Below, in pieces: positions 5,530 to 6,166 of a stretch of 6,166 bases of DNA. The position numbers and the translations under genes are program-made. This DNA is from Cytophagales bacterium. GTDB lineage: Bacteria > Bacteroidota > Bacteroidia > Cytophagales > Cyclobacteriaceae. The number at the start of each line of letters is the position of its first letter. The stretch's first letter is position 1. The stretch covers positions 1-6,166 of the forward strand of contig JAGUUF010000145.1 in NCBI GenBank assembly GCA_020063545.1, written 5' to 3'. The notes under the pieces are model-generated. The model saw only the letters and a program-made list of their open reading frames with translations. It did not search any database and was not told where the DNA came from.

Positions 5530-6166
5530 ATGAAAGTACTTCATTATTTATGTTTCCTTATTGTTTTCACTGCATCCGCGCAATACCCCGTAATCCTTTC
5601 TCAACGCGAGCAGGCCCGCGTGATTGATGAATTGCTCGAAGAGCGCATCCGCACGGTGTTACCGAAGCTGATGCGCAGGGAAGGCATTGACCTGTGGGTG
5701 GTGATGAGCAGCGAGTACAACGAAGACCCGGTTATCCGCACCTTTCTGCCGGCCACCTGGTTTGCCGCCCGCAGAACCACCATGCTGGTTATGTTCGATC
5801 GGGGTGCGGATAAAGAAATTGAATGCCTGGCAGTTTCGCGTTATGATGTGGGCAAAATTTTCAAGCGCTCGTGGGACCCGGATGCCCAACCCGACCAGTG
5901 GGCGCAACTGGCAAAAATCATTGCCGAACGGAACCCGAAAAAAATTGGCGTTAACATGTCGGATTACTACGGGCATGCTGATGGGTTAACCCATTCCCAT
6001 CACACCAAACTGATGAGCGCCCTTCCAAAAAAAATGCACGCCAATGTGGTATCGGCCGAAAAATTGGCCGTAGGCTGGCTGGAAACCCGAACGGAGCGGG
6101 AGATGATTCTATACACCCAAATCTGCCGGATTGCCCACGATATTATTAAAGAAGGTTTTTCCGACA
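5530..6166 (+). CDS. exported M24/creatinase-type peptidase (Xaa-Pro aminopeptidase-like), 3' end cut off
   Basis: The 212 visible residues start with a signal peptide: MKVLHYL, a hydrophobic core to about residue 14, then ASA and Gln18, consistent with signal peptidase I cleavage after Ala17. The protein should thus act in the periplasm or outside the cell. Residues about 24-175 resemble the creatinase N-terminal domain that precedes the pita-bread metallopeptidase domain in aminopeptidase P and prolidase relatives; seen are EGIDLWVVMSSEYNEDPV (51-68), FLPATWFAARRTTMLVMFD (72-90) and KKIGVNMSDYYGHADGL (137-153). The linker KLAVGWLETRTEREMILY (178-195) marks entry into the M24 domain. The metal ligands lie beyond the window, so activity cannot be judged. 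The ATG at 5530 follows an A-rich leader typical of Bacteroidota. It is 56 bases after the thioesterase stop and may be transcribed separately. Confidence 0.88.
   Translation, partial: MKVLHYLCFLIVFTASAQYPVILSQREQARVIDELLEERIRTVLPKLMRREGIDLWVVMSSEYNEDPVIRTFLPATWFAARRTTMLVMFDRGADKEIECLAVSRYDVGKIFKRSWDPDAQPDQWAQLAKIIAERNPKKIGVNMSDYYGHADGLTHSHHTKLMSALPKKMHANVVSAEKLAVGWLETRTEREMILYTQICRIAHDIIKEGFSD

Overview
The window looks like ordinary chromosomal DNA of a member of the Bacteroidota, most likely a cytophaga-like bacterium. This is inferred from A-rich, Shine-Dalgarno-poor leaders, moderate GC content, the style of the protein families (NRDE/TANGO2, exported M24 peptidase, MacB-type ABC ATPase) and degenerate 7-bp repeats between genes. 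No RNA gene, insertion sequence, CRISPR array, integrase or phage gene was seen, and no gap between genes exceeds about 125 bases.

Left half, minus strand. Transcription runs right to left from about 2867. The order is ribonuclease HII (rnhB), an NRDE/TANGO2-family protein, an alpha/beta hydrolase, a 122-base gap, then the ATPase of a MacB/LolD-type ABC transporter that runs off the left edge. The first three genes are 16 and 9 bases apart and probably form one transcript. The 122-base gap holds two copies of a two-part repeat directly in front of the ABC start codon.

Right half, plus strand. From 2963 come a NUDIX hydrolase, a 12-helix MATE efflux transporter and a hotdog-fold acyl-CoA thioesterase, separated by 36 bases each, probably co-transcribed. 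After a 56-base gap comes an exported M24/creatinase-type peptidase, cut by the right edge before its catalytic domain.

The two transcription units diverge around 2868-2962, which carries four GATTCAA/AATTCAA heptads and an imperfect inverted repeat. A second heptad array with a related framework overlaps the thioesterase stop codon. The genes look like housekeeping and damage-limitation functions (RNA/DNA hybrid repair, nucleotide-derivative clean-up, export, acyl-CoA hydrolysis) rather than one pathway. I found no convincing undescribed system. The best leads are a C-terminal sliding-clamp-like motif in RNase HII, the composite repeat before the ABC gene, and the heptad arrays.
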